DNA of 64,000 nt, taken from Bradyrhizobium lablabi. GTDB taxonomy: Bacteria; Pseudomonadota; Alphaproteobacteria; Rhizobiales; Xanthobacteraceae. This document shows positions 17,990-25,898 of this stretch, one piece after another. Within the stretch, counting starts at the first letter, position 1. Each line of letters opens with the position of its first letter. The stretch is taken from NCBI RefSeq assembly GCF_900141755.1, contig NZ_LT670844.1:1240001-1304000 (forward strand), written 5' to 3'. The position numbers were made by a program, and so were the translations under genes. The notes below the pieces were generated by a model. That model did not search any database. It saw only the letters and a list, made by a program, of their open reading frames with translations, and was not told the origin of the DNA.

Positions 17990-19381
17990 TTACGCCGACT
18001 TCCGCACCGCGTTGTCGACCAGCGTCTTGCCGAGCGACCAGATCGCGCCGGGGACCTTGTGGCTGGAGGCGATGACGTTGTCGAACGCGGTCTCGATCCA
18101 GTTGCAGTCTTCTTCGGTGATGGTCAAAGGCGGCAACAATTTAATGGTGTGGCTGCCGTGGCCGGAAACTTGCGTGAGGATCTTGTGATCCTTGAACAGC
18201 GGCACCGTGATCAATTGGCAGAAAAGGCCCCTGTTGGCGGTCTCGAGCACGTTCCAGGACGCCTTCAGCCGCAGCGATTTCGGCGGGCCGAATTCGATGC
18301 CGATCATCAGGCCCTTGCCGCGAACCTCTTTCATCAACTCGTAGCCGGGCACCATCCGCGTCAGCGCCAGCCGCAGTTCGGCGCCGCGCTTGGCGGCGGC
18401 CTCGATCAGTTTTTCCGACTCCAGCACCTCGAGCGTCGCGATGCCGGCCGCCATCGCCAGATCGTTCTTGGCGAAGGTCGATCCGTGCACGACCGCCCGA
18501 TCCATTTGATTGAAGATCTTGTCGAAGATGCTCTTGCGCGTCAAAAGCGCGCCGACCGGCACGTGGCCGCCGGACAACGCCTTGGCGATCAGCACCATGT
18601 CGGGTTCGACGTTCCAGTGCTCGACGGCCAGGAAGCGTCCGGTCCGCCCCATTCCGGTCTGAATTTCGTCGGCGACCATCAGCGTGCCGTACTTGCGGCA
18701 CAAAGCGGCCGCTCCCGGCAGAAATTCGTCGGTGGGCATGTTGACGCCCTTGCCCTGGATCGGCTCGAAGATAAAGGCGGCAACCTGGCGCGACGACAGC
18801 GCCCGCTCGAGCGCTGCGAGATCGTTAAAAGGGATCGGCGTGCATCCCGGCAATAGCGGCTCGAAACCGCTCCGGAAGTTGGGATCATCGGTCAGCGACA
18901 GCGCGCCATAGGACAATCCGTGGAAGGCATGGGCGCAGTACACGATGCCGGGCCGGCCAGTGGCGCCGCGCGCGAATTTGATCGCGGCTTCGACACATTC
19001 CGCCCCGGAATTCGCGAAAAACACCTTGTCCAGATAGGGCACGTAATCAAGCAGGCGCTCGGCCAGAACGCCGGCAAGGGTCGACACGTCGAGTTGCACG
19101 AGATTGGGCAGGTCGCTGTCGAGGACGCTCTTTAAGGCCTTGCGCAGCGCCGGGTGGTTGCGGCCGATCGCAAAAACGCCAAAACCGCTCAGTAGATCGA
19201 GGTAACGTACATCGTCCCGATCGAACAGATATTGGCCTTGACCCTTCTGAAAGCCGACATCGTAACCAATGGTCTTGAGGACCCGTACCAGTTGCTCATT
19301 TAAGTGGCGCGAGTGCATGGAACTGCGCTGCGACTGGCGGTCCACAAACATCTCGGAAACGTCTAGATTTGAATATAGCAT
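17990..19381 (-). CDS. hpnO: HpnO, hopanoid class III aminotransferase
   Basis: HpnO transaminates the side chain of ribosylhopane-derived intermediates to give aminobacteriohopanetriol. The 463-residue sequence is a fold-type I PLP enzyme: NSGAE near 124-128 binds phosphate, ADEIQTGMGRTG near 237-248 contacts the cofactor, and Lys267 in LIAKALSGG forms the Schiff base. Location beside hpnN and the other hpn genes sets it apart from ornithine or acetylornithine aminotransferases. The start at 19381 is uncertain; internal ATGs at residues 11 and 22 are alternatives. It is transcribed away from the DUF2147 gene, 100 bases apart. Confidence 0.88.
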   Translation of the reverse strand: MLYSNLDVSEMFVDRQSQRSSMHSRHLNEQLVRVLKTIGYDVGFQKGQGQYLFDRDDVRYLDLLSGFGVFAIGRNHPALRKALKSVLDSDLPNLVQLDVSTLAGVLAERLLDYVPYLDKVFFANSGAECVEAAIKFARGATGRPGIVYCAHAFHGLSYGALSLTDDPNFRSGFEPLLPGCTPIPFNDLAALERALSSRQVAAFIFEPIQGKGVNMPTDEFLPGAAALCRKYGTLMVADEIQTGMGRTGRFLAVEHWNVEPDMVLIAKALSGGHVPVGALLTRKSIFDKIFNQMDRAVVHGSTFAKNDLAMAAGIATLEVLESEKLIEAAAKRGAELRLALTRMVPGYELMKEVRGKGLMIGIEFGPPKSLRLKASWNVLETANRGLFCQLITVPLFKDHKILTQVSGHGSHTIKLLPPLTITEEDCNWIETAFDNVIASSHKVPGAIWSLGKTLVDNAVRKSA

Positions 19382-19481
19382 CAGCTACATACTTCGGTTG
19401 ATAGCCATTTCGTCAACTGAAAACGTTCAATGCGGCGTTTTGCCCTTGTTCGGGTCATCACATTAAGCACAGGTTTAGACC

Positions 19482-20123
19482 ATGTTGCACTGCCCACGTA
19501 AGACCGCGCGTACATTAGTATATTCCGGAATATTTTTGGCGACAGGCCTTGCGCAGGCCTTTGCGCTGGACCCGACGGGCGATTGGCGCGTGGCCGACGG
19601 CGTCGCCAACATCCGGGTGGCCGAATGCAATGGCAGCATGTGGGGCGCAGTCGCCTGGGAGAAACAGCCGGGCGGCCGCGATACGCATAATCCGGATGTC
19701 TCGAAACAGAACAGGCCGACGCTCGGGATGCCGATCCTGATCGACATGAGGAAAAAGCCCGGCGTCGACCAATGGGAAGGCCAAGTCTACAACGCCAAGG
19801 ACGGGCAGTTCTACAGTTCGACGATCAAGCCGCTCAGCCCCGACCAAATGGAGATTCAAGGCTGCGTGCTGGGCTTTCTGTGCGGCGGCGAGACCTGGAC
19901 CCGGGTCGCCGGCCCAATTCCCTCAAGTCCCGCCAACAGCATGGCCAAGGGCCCGCCGAAGAGCCCGGGCGCGCCGCCCCACACCGCCGGGATGACCGCG
20001 CCCAAGACCACAGGCTCCGTCGGCCCCAAAACGCCGGGTCAGAAATTGGCGACCGCCGCGCATCCGGCCGATCCGGTCGGCGATATCTGTCTACTCCCCG
20101 ACATCGCGGGGTTTGCCCATTAG
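19482..20123 (+). CDS. Exported DUF2147 protein next to hpnN
   Basis: The 213-residue protein has a signal peptide (to about residue 29) and a DUF2147 domain. The domain shows DPTGDWRVADGVANIRVAEC at its start, the QWEGQVYNAKDGQFYSSTIKPLSPDQMEIQGC core, and FLCGGETWTR at its end. DUF2147 proteins have a lipocalin-like small beta fold and are periplasmic; the function is unknown. A proline/threonine-rich tail follows. The last 33 bases overlap the 3' end of hpnN on the opposite strand. Its place between hpnO and hpnN suggests, but does not prove, a hopanoid-related role. Confidence 0.8.
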   Translation: MLHCPRKTARTLVYSGIFLATGLAQAFALDPTGDWRVADGVANIRVAECNGSMWGAVAWEKQPGGRDTHNPDVSKQNRPTLGMPILIDMRKKPGVDQWEGQVYNAKDGQFYSSTIKPLSPDQMEIQGCVLGFLCGGETWTRVAGPIPSSPANSMAKGPPKSPGAPPHTAGMTAPKTTGSVGPKTPGQKLATAAHPADPVGDICLLPDIAGFAH

Positions 20124-22703
20124 CGCCGGCTGAAACAGCAAGACCGCGGCAAGCGTGGTGACGAGGGAGAGCGCCAGCAGCTTGCCCATGCTCGACGTAC
20201 CGGGATGACTGGACAGCCACAGGCTGCCAAATGCGGTCGCCGTCGTCATCGCGCTGAAAAATATCGCTCGCGTCAGGCTCGACTGCAGCAGATTGGTTCT
20301 GCCCGACCGCCACGCCGTCACATAGTAGATCTTGAAAGCCACGCCGACCCCGAGCAATAGCGGCAGCGCGACGATATTGGCGAAGTTGAGCGGCATTCCG
20401 ATCAGCACGCAGATTTCCAGCGTCACCGCGCCGGCCACCAACAGCGGGACCAGCGTCAGCAAGACGTCGGTCATTCGCCGCAAGGCGAGCCAGAGCAGAA
20501 GGCCGATCACGACCAGCGCGCAGATCCCGGCCTGAATGAAGGCCCTCACCACGAGATCGCCCGACTTGAGGATCGATACCGGCCCGCCGATCGCGGTCGG
20601 CTCGGCGGCCAGAACCGCGGCGGCAAACTTGCGCAGCGTGTCATTGTCGTTCGGGTCGCCGCGCGGCAGCGCCTCGACGCGCTGCAGACCATCCTTGGTT
20701 TTCCAGGAATTCAATAGTTCGGGCGGCAGGGTCTTGAGGCTGACCGGCTGCGCCTGCAACGATTTCTTCAGTTGCTCGAGCGTGATGTTCAACGGGTTGA
20801 CGAAGATGGCCTGGGTCTTGTCCCGGGTGGCTTGATTGGTGTCGGCAAGCTTCGACAGCGCGTCCGCAAGCCGGCGCGAGGCGACCGCACCCGGAGCCTT
20901 GGCCTCGCCGGCGGTCTTGCGCAGGCTTTCAGCCGACCCCTTCAGGGACTCGACATTCTCCTGGTCGGACGGGGCGGGATCGATCTGGTCCGGGGTGAGC
21001 GCGGGATTGAGGACCTTGGCGACTTGGGCGATCAGCTTCAGTTTCGCCGGCTGGTCTTCGGGTATGAAACTCTCCAGCCACCTCACGCTGAGCACTTCCG
21101 GCACCTTTTCAAGCCGCTCGGCAATCTTCTTCGCCTCGGCGTCCGAATTCGTCATCACGTTGATGGCGTTGGCGCCGGTGTTGGGGTCCTTGCGCAAATC
21201 GAGAAAGGTTGCGATCGACTCGACCTTGGGACTTCGCAGATTGATCGGGTTGAAGTCGAAGCGCAGGAAATAAAGCAGCGGCAGACCGGCCACCGCAATC
21301 AGCAGCGTGCCGACGATGATGATGACGCGATGGTCTTCGAGGAAACGATCGACCGGCGCCAGGAATGCATAGCCGACCGGCTCACTTTCGCCGGGCGGGT
21401 TGAGCAGGTTCAGCATCGCCGGCAGCACGGTGATGCTGGACGTAAAGGCGACCAGCATGCCGACACCGGCGATCTCGCCGAGCTCCGAGATGCCCTTGTA
21501 GTCGGTCGGCAGGAACGACAGGAATCCCGCCGCCGTCGCCATCGCGGCCAGCGACAGCGGCACCGCGGAACGTTCGGCCGCCTTCTCGAGCGCGGCCTTG
21601 AGATCGTCGCTCTTGAAGCGCTCCGAGCGGTAGCGGACGCTGTACTGGATGCCGAAGTCCACGCCGAGGCCAACGAACAGCACCGCGAACGCGACCGAAA
21701 GCAGGTTCAGCGAACCCACCATCCACAATCCAACGGCGGTGGTGATGGAAAGCCCGATGAAGAGGTTCACGAACACCGAGAAAATGATCTTTGGTGAATG
21801 CAGCGCCATCCACAGAATGAACAGCACCACCAGCACGGTGCCGATGCCGTTGACGATGGCGCCGTCCTGCACGGTCGCGAATTCCTCGTTGGCGATCGGA
21901 ACCGGTCCGGTCAGCCGGACCCGCGCGCCATATTCACCTGCCAGATTGAGATCGCGGGCCGCCTGGCGGATGGCATCGGTGGCTTCCTTGCCGGGCTCCA
22001 GCGCGTTGAAATCGAGGACCGGCTTGAACTCGATGAAGGCGCGGCGATCGGCATCCGTCAACGGCTTGTCGCTGACCAATTCGCGCCAGGAGAAGGTCCC
22101 CGAGCCGGTGCTCAGCACGTTCTCGATGGTCTGGGCGATCAGGTTGAACGGCCGCTCGGTGCTGTCCAGCTTGATTTGCCCGCGCCTGACGCCGGCAAGG
22201 CCTGTTTCCAGCGCGCCGGTCAGTCCCCTGATAGAGGGGTCGCCGGCCATGATTTCGATCAGGGGCGCGGCGGATTCGAGCTGCCCGGTCAGCCGGCCGA
22301 CATCGGCCACAGGCAGGAACAACAGCCCGTTCTTCTCAAAGAATTCTCCGGATCCGAGCGGCTGGACCGACTCGAAATGCTTGCTGTCGCCGGACAGTTT
22401 TTGCGCGAGCGCCGCACTCGCCGCGCCGGTCAGTTCCGGCGTCGGGGCATCGACCACGGCGAGAATGGTCCGCTCCCGGTCGAAGGCCTGCTCGAACTTA
22501 TTGTCGCGCTGGCGCCAATCGAGCTTCTGCGAAATCAGCGTATTGATGTCGGTGTTGATGGAGAAATGCCGGGCCGTGTAGTAGCCGGCCGCTACCGCAA
22601 GGATGAGCGCGATCAGGACAGTGGGAAGGGCAAACCGCGTACAGAACCTCACAATCGAAACAACAATACTTGTCAGCACATTTTTTCTTTCTAATGTTAA
22701 CAT
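20091..22703 (-). CDS. hpnN: HpnN, RND-family hopanoid transporter
   Basis: HpnN moves hopanoids from the inner to the outer membrane. The 870-residue protein has two RND repeats, each with one helix, a periplasmic loop and a bundle of about five helices. The first bundle (about residues 280-430) includes FAVLFVGLGVDFGIQYSVRYRSE, the MMPL/SSD-type motif, and the second ends near the C-terminus with PLLLGVGVAFKIYYV. The length and the long, charged second loop fit HpnN and not drug pumps. The 3' end overlaps the DUF2147 gene tail to tail by 33 bases. It diverges from ispH across a 405-base region. Confidence 0.92.
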   Translation of the reverse strand: MLTLERKNVLTSIVVSIVRFCTRFALPTVLIALILAVAAGYYTARHFSINTDINTLISQKLDWRQRDNKFEQAFDRERTILAVVDAPTPELTGAASAALAQKLSGDSKHFESVQPLGSGEFFEKNGLLFLPVADVGRLTGQLESAAPLIEIMAGDPSIRGLTGALETGLAGVRRGQIKLDSTERPFNLIAQTIENVLSTGSGTFSWRELVSDKPLTDADRRAFIEFKPVLDFNALEPGKEATDAIRQAARDLNLAGEYGARVRLTGPVPIANEEFATVQDGAIVNGIGTVLVVLFILWMALHSPKIIFSVFVNLFIGLSITTAVGLWMVGSLNLLSVAFAVLFVGLGVDFGIQYSVRYRSERFKSDDLKAALEKAAERSAVPLSLAAMATAAGFLSFLPTDYKGISELGEIAGVGMLVAFTSSITVLPAMLNLLNPPGESEPVGYAFLAPVDRFLEDHRVIIIVGTLLIAVAGLPLLYFLRFDFNPINLRSPKVESIATFLDLRKDPNTGANAINVMTNSDAEAKKIAERLEKVPEVLSVRWLESFIPEDQPAKLKLIAQVAKVLNPALTPDQIDPAPSDQENVESLKGSAESLRKTAGEAKAPGAVASRRLADALSKLADTNQATRDKTQAIFVNPLNITLEQLKKSLQAQPVSLKTLPPELLNSWKTKDGLQRVEALPRGDPNDNDTLRKFAAAVLAAEPTAIGGPVSILKSGDLVVRAFIQAGICALVVIGLLLWLALRRMTDVLLTLVPLLVAGAVTLEICVLIGMPLNFANIVALPLLLGVGVAFKIYYVTAWRSGRTNLLQSSLTRAIFFSAMTTATAFGSLWLSSHPGTSSMGKLLALSLVTTLAAVLLFQPALMGKPRDVGE

Positions 22704-23108
22704 CTCGCCTGAAACGCCCGCTCTCTAGCGGAGTTCCAGCAACCGACCTATTGTTGTTTTTGGGCGCTTTTTCAAGGCACGGAGAGGCAGCGCAAAACAT
22801 GCCAAAACCGTGCTGGCAGGCTGGTATAGCGGGGATGGGCCTGCGGTAAAGTGACGAACAGGTGAGCCTTCGGGGACTTCTTTCGGGACGATTTGGGGAT
22901 TACTGTAATATATTACCGCCGGGCTTTGGCCGGTCGCCTTGCGATCCGCCTTTTCTAGCCGATCGTTTTTTGACACAAGACCCCGCGCCTCCGTGGGCTT
23001 GGGGAAGCGAGGGGGTTGGGGAACCGGTGGTGGTGCGGATATTGCAGACATCCAGGCCGCGCGGAGAGGCTGAAATGAGTTTGGTGCAACTTGCGTAACG
23101 GGCGTCCC
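22704..23108. promoter_or_regulatory. Divergent control region of hpnN and ispH-hpnH, with a 12-bp palindrome
   Basis: These 405 bases contain no convincing gene and must hold promoters for hpnN (leftwards) and ispH-hpnH (rightwards). A perfect 12-bp AT-rich palindrome, gtaatatattac, lies at 22905-22916 in otherwise GC-rich DNA; it could be an operator or part of a promoter. A TTGACA at about 22970 is a possible -35 for ispH, but no good -10 is spaced properly. Confidence 0.4.
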
Positions 23109-24035
23109 ATGGAAGTGTATCTTGCGCAGCCGCGCGGATTTTGTGCGGGGGTGGTGCGCGCCATCGAGATCGTCGAGCGCGCGCTCGAGAAATACGGCCC
23201 GCCGGTCTATGTGCGGCACGAGATCGTACATAACAAATACGTGGTCGAAAGCCTGAAGAACAAGGGCGCCATCTTCGTCGAGGATTTGTCGGAAGTCCCG
23301 CCGCAGGCGGTCACCGTGTTCTCTGCCCATGGCGTGGCGCGGAGCGTGGAGGAAGAGGCCGCCGCCCGCGGCCTGCCCGTGCTTAATGCCACCTGCCCGC
23401 TGGTGACCAAGGTCCATAATCAAGGCAAGCGCTATATGTCGAAAGGCCGGGCGCTGATCCTGATCGGCCATGCCGGCCACCCCGAGGTCGAGGGAACGAT
23501 GGGCCAGGTTCCCGGCCCCGTGCTCCTGGTCCAGAATGTCGAGGACGTGGCGGCTCTGACGCTGCCCCGGGACACCCCGGTGGCCTACATTACCCAGACC
23601 ACGCTGAGCGTGGACGACACCAAGGACATCATTGCGGCCCTCCAGGCCCGTTTTACAGATATTCAAGGCCCGGACATCCGGGATATCTGCTATGCCACAC
23701 AGAACCGCCAATCTGCGGTAAGGGACCTTAGCAAGCTCGTGGATGTCATTTTGGTGGTGGGGGCCACCAATAGTTCCAACTCAAACAGGCTGCGCGAAAT
23801 CGGCACCGAGGTCGGGGTCGCGAGTTATCTCATTGCCGATGGCAGCGAGCTGAACCCGGATTGGCTGAAGGGCGCCAAGGCGGTCGGGATCACCGCCGGT
23901 GCCTCGGCACCGGAGGTCCTTGTCGACGACGTGATCGAGGCGCTGCGGCGGATCGGGCCGGTCGCGGTGTCGGTGCTTCCCGGGCGGGAAGAAAATATCG
24001 AATTCCGGCTTCCGGCCGAACTAACTGTGGGCTGA
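23109..24035 (+). CDS. ispH: IspH, 4-hydroxy-3-methylbut-2-enyl diphosphate reductase
   Basis: IspH carries out the last step of the MEP pathway, reducing HMBPP to IPP and DMAPP with a [4Fe-4S] cluster. From the ATG at 23109 ([12 protein letters not shown]) it has 308 residues. The three cluster cysteines are Cys12, Cys96 (NATCPLV) and Cys194 ([10 protein letters not shown]). Substrate-binding His41 (EIVHN), His74 (SAHG), His124 and the SSNSNRL stretch are present. A frame extension to 23091 is unlikely. hpnH follows after 39 bases on the same strand, so isoprenoid precursor supply and hopanoid tailoring appear to be in one operon. Confidence 0.95.
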   Translation: MEVYLAQPRGFCAGVVRAIEIVERALEKYGPPVYVRHEIVHNKYVVESLKNKGAIFVEDLSEVPPQAVTVFSAHGVARSVEEEAAARGLPVLNATCPLVTKVHNQGKRYMSKGRALILIGHAGHPEVEGTMGQVPGPVLLVQNVEDVAALTLPRDTPVAYITQTTLSVDDTKDIIAALQARFTDIQGPDIRDICYATQNRQSAVRDLSKLVDVILVVGATNSSNSNRLREIGTEVGVASYLIADGSELNPDWLKGAKAVGITAGASAPEVLVDDVIEALRRIGPVAVSVLPGREENIEFRLPAELTVG

Positions 24036-24074
24036 TCAACTTCTCTCTACATTACGTCCAGAAAGAAACTTGTA

Positions 24075-25223
24075 ATGGCAATACCCTTCTTCAAGGAACT
24101 GAGTATCGGCGGCTATCTGATCAAGCAGAAATTGCTTGGCCGAAAGCGCTATCCGCTGGTCCTGATGCTTGAGCCGCTGTTTCGCTGCAACCTCGCCTGC
24201 GTCGGCTGCGGCAAGATCGACTATCCCGACGCGATCCTCAACCGCCGCATGTCGGCGCAGGAATGCTGGGATGCCGCCGACGAATGCGGCGCGCCGATGG
24301 TGGCGATCCCCGGCGGCGAGCCGTTGATCCACAAGGAGATCGGCGAGATCGTTCGCGGCCTCGTGGCGCGCAAGAAGTTCGTCTCGCTGTGCACCAATGC
24401 GCTGCTCTTGGAAAAGAAGCTGCATCTGTTCGAACCCTCGCCCTATCTGTTCTTCTCGGTGCATCTCGACGGTCTGAAGGACCATCATGACAAGGCGGTG
24501 TCGCAGGCCGGCGTGTTCGATCGCGCGGTCTCCGCGATCAAGGCCGCCAAGGCCAAGGGATTTACCGTCAACGTCAACGCCACGATCTTCGACGGACACG
24601 CCGCCGAGGACATCGCCAAATTCCTCGACTTCACCACCGAGATGGGCGTCGGCGTTTCGATGTCGCCGGGCTATGCCTATGAGCGCGCGCCCGACCAGGA
24701 GCACTTCCTCAACCGCACCAAGACCAAGAAGCTGTTCCGCGACGTGTTCGCGCTCGGCAAGGGCAAGAAGTGGAATTTCATGCATTCCGGCCTGTTCCTG
24801 GACTTCCTGGCGGGCAATCAGGATTACGAATGCACCCCGTGGGGAATGCCGGCCCGCAACATTTTCGGCTGGCAGAAGCCCTGCTATCTGCTCGGCGAAG
24901 GCTATACCAAGACCTTCAAGGAGCTGATGGAGACCACCGACTGGGACACCTACGGCACCGGCAAGTACGAGAAGTGCGCCGACTGCATGGCGCATTGCGG
25001 CTACGAGCCGACCGCGGCGAAAGCAGCGCTGGACAATCCCTTGAAGGCGATGTGGGTGGCGCTGCGCGGCGTGCGGACAACGGGGCCGATGGCGCCCGAG
25101 ATCGATCTCAGCAAGCAGCGCCCGGCGCAGTACATCTTCTCTGCGGAGGTGCAGAAGCGCCTGTCAGAGATCCGCCGCGACGAGGCCCTCGCCGCCCAGC
25201 AGAAAGCCTCGACAGCCGCGTAG
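24075..25223 (+). CDS. hpnH: HpnH, radical SAM adenosylhopane synthase
   Basis: HpnH joins the 5'-deoxyadenosyl radical to diploptene (hopene), giving adenosylhopane, the first extended C35 hopanoid. The 382-residue protein carries the radical SAM CxxxCxxC motif at Cys38, Cys42 and Cys45 (CNLACVGC), followed by GGEPL near residue 78. A C-terminal cysteine cluster (KCADCMAHCGYEP) is typical of the family. It lies behind ispH. Its last 60 bases overlap the 3' end of hpnG on the other strand, whose product acts on the HpnH product. Confidence 0.95.
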   Translation: MAIPFFKELSIGGYLIKQKLLGRKRYPLVLMLEPLFRCNLACVGCGKIDYPDAILNRRMSAQECWDAADECGAPMVAIPGGEPLIHKEIGEIVRGLVARKKFVSLCTNALLLEKKLHLFEPSPYLFFSVHLDGLKDHHDKAVSQAGVFDRAVSAIKAAKAKGFTVNVNATIFDGHAAEDIAKFLDFTTEMGVGVSMSPGYAYERAPDQEHFLNRTKTKKLFRDVFALGKGKKWNFMHSGLFLDFLAGNQDYECTPWGMPARNIFGWQKPCYLLGEGYTKTFKELMETTDWDTYGTGKYEKCADCMAHCGYEPTAAKAALDNPLKAMWVALRGVRTTGPMAPEIDLSKQRPAQYIFSAEVQKRLSEIRRDEALAAQQKASTAA

Positions 25224-25898
25224 GCTTTTGAGCGCGCGATTGAAATCGATCCCGGTCGAGACCAGCGCGCGCAGCGTCGTCGGATTGCGCGCGACGCCGC
25301 GCAGGATCTTGCGCAAGTCGATATCGCCATTCGGCTTGATCGCGTTTCTCGCCAGCGCCGGCAACGCGCGGCTGGCGGGATCGCTGATGACCCGGAGCGC
25401 CGCGAACGGAAGGCCCGCCTTGGCCGCATAGGCGGCTGCGATATGGCTCTCCATGTCGACGGCCGCCGCCCCCGTCGCCGAACGCAGCGCGGCCTTCAGG
25501 GCCTGGGCTGCGACCATCTGCTCGACGCCGGCAAGGCCGCCCCGCACCACGCGCCGGCGCCCGAGAGCTACGCTTGCGATCATTTCTTCATTCAAGGGCA
25601 GACCGGCGAGCCAGCGGGTATCGCCGGCCAGCACCTCGGTCGCCACCACGACATCGCCTGATTTCAACGAGGGATCGAGCCCGCCGGCGACGCCGAAACT
25701 GATGACGCCCCGGATCGTCCTGGGGTCGAACACGGTGAGAAGCGCCCGCAATTGCTGGGGATCGCTACTGCTGCAGACGACGGTCATCCCGGGCCCGGCC
25801 GCGATCCGGGCTTCCTGCACGAGACCAGTCACAATTAGAACCGGCCGCGGATCAATCCGATTACCCGCGAACACAGCGTCCCCCGCCCCCAAACTCAC
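25164..25898 (-). CDS. hpnG: HpnG, hopanoid-associated nucleoside phosphorylase
   Basis: HpnG removes adenine from adenosylhopane, yielding ribosylhopane. The 244-residue protein has the phosphorylase superfamily features VLIVTGLVQEARIA at the N-terminus, the ISFGVAGGLDPSLKSGDVVVAT loop, AAAVDMES (purine/ribose contact) and the aspartate in RVISDPAS. It starts at a GTG that overlaps the shc stop by 4 bp, so it is coupled to shc. The 3' end overlaps hpnH by 60 bases tail to tail. Confidence 0.92.
   Translation of the reverse strand: MSLGAGDAVFAGNRIDPRPVLIVTGLVQEARIAAGPGMTVVCSSSDPQQLRALLTVFDPRTIRGVISFGVAGGLDPSLKSGDVVVATEVLAGDTRWLAGLPLNEEMIASVALGRRRVVRGGLAGVEQMVAAQALKAALRSATGAAAVDMESHIAAAYAAKAGLPFAALRVISDPASRALPALARNAIKPNGDIDLRKILRGVARNPTTLRALVSTGIDFNRALKSLRGCRGFLLGGEGLVAADL

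Noticed and set aside
22862..23098. 78-codon plus-strand frame before ispH
   Set aside because: GTG start without support and proline/tryptophan-rich non-protein-like composition; region is better explained as promoter DNA.
22725..23711. Long minus-strand frame of 328 codons opposite ispH
   Set aside because: It is the reverse strand of ispH plus non-coding DNA and shows no recognisable sequence.
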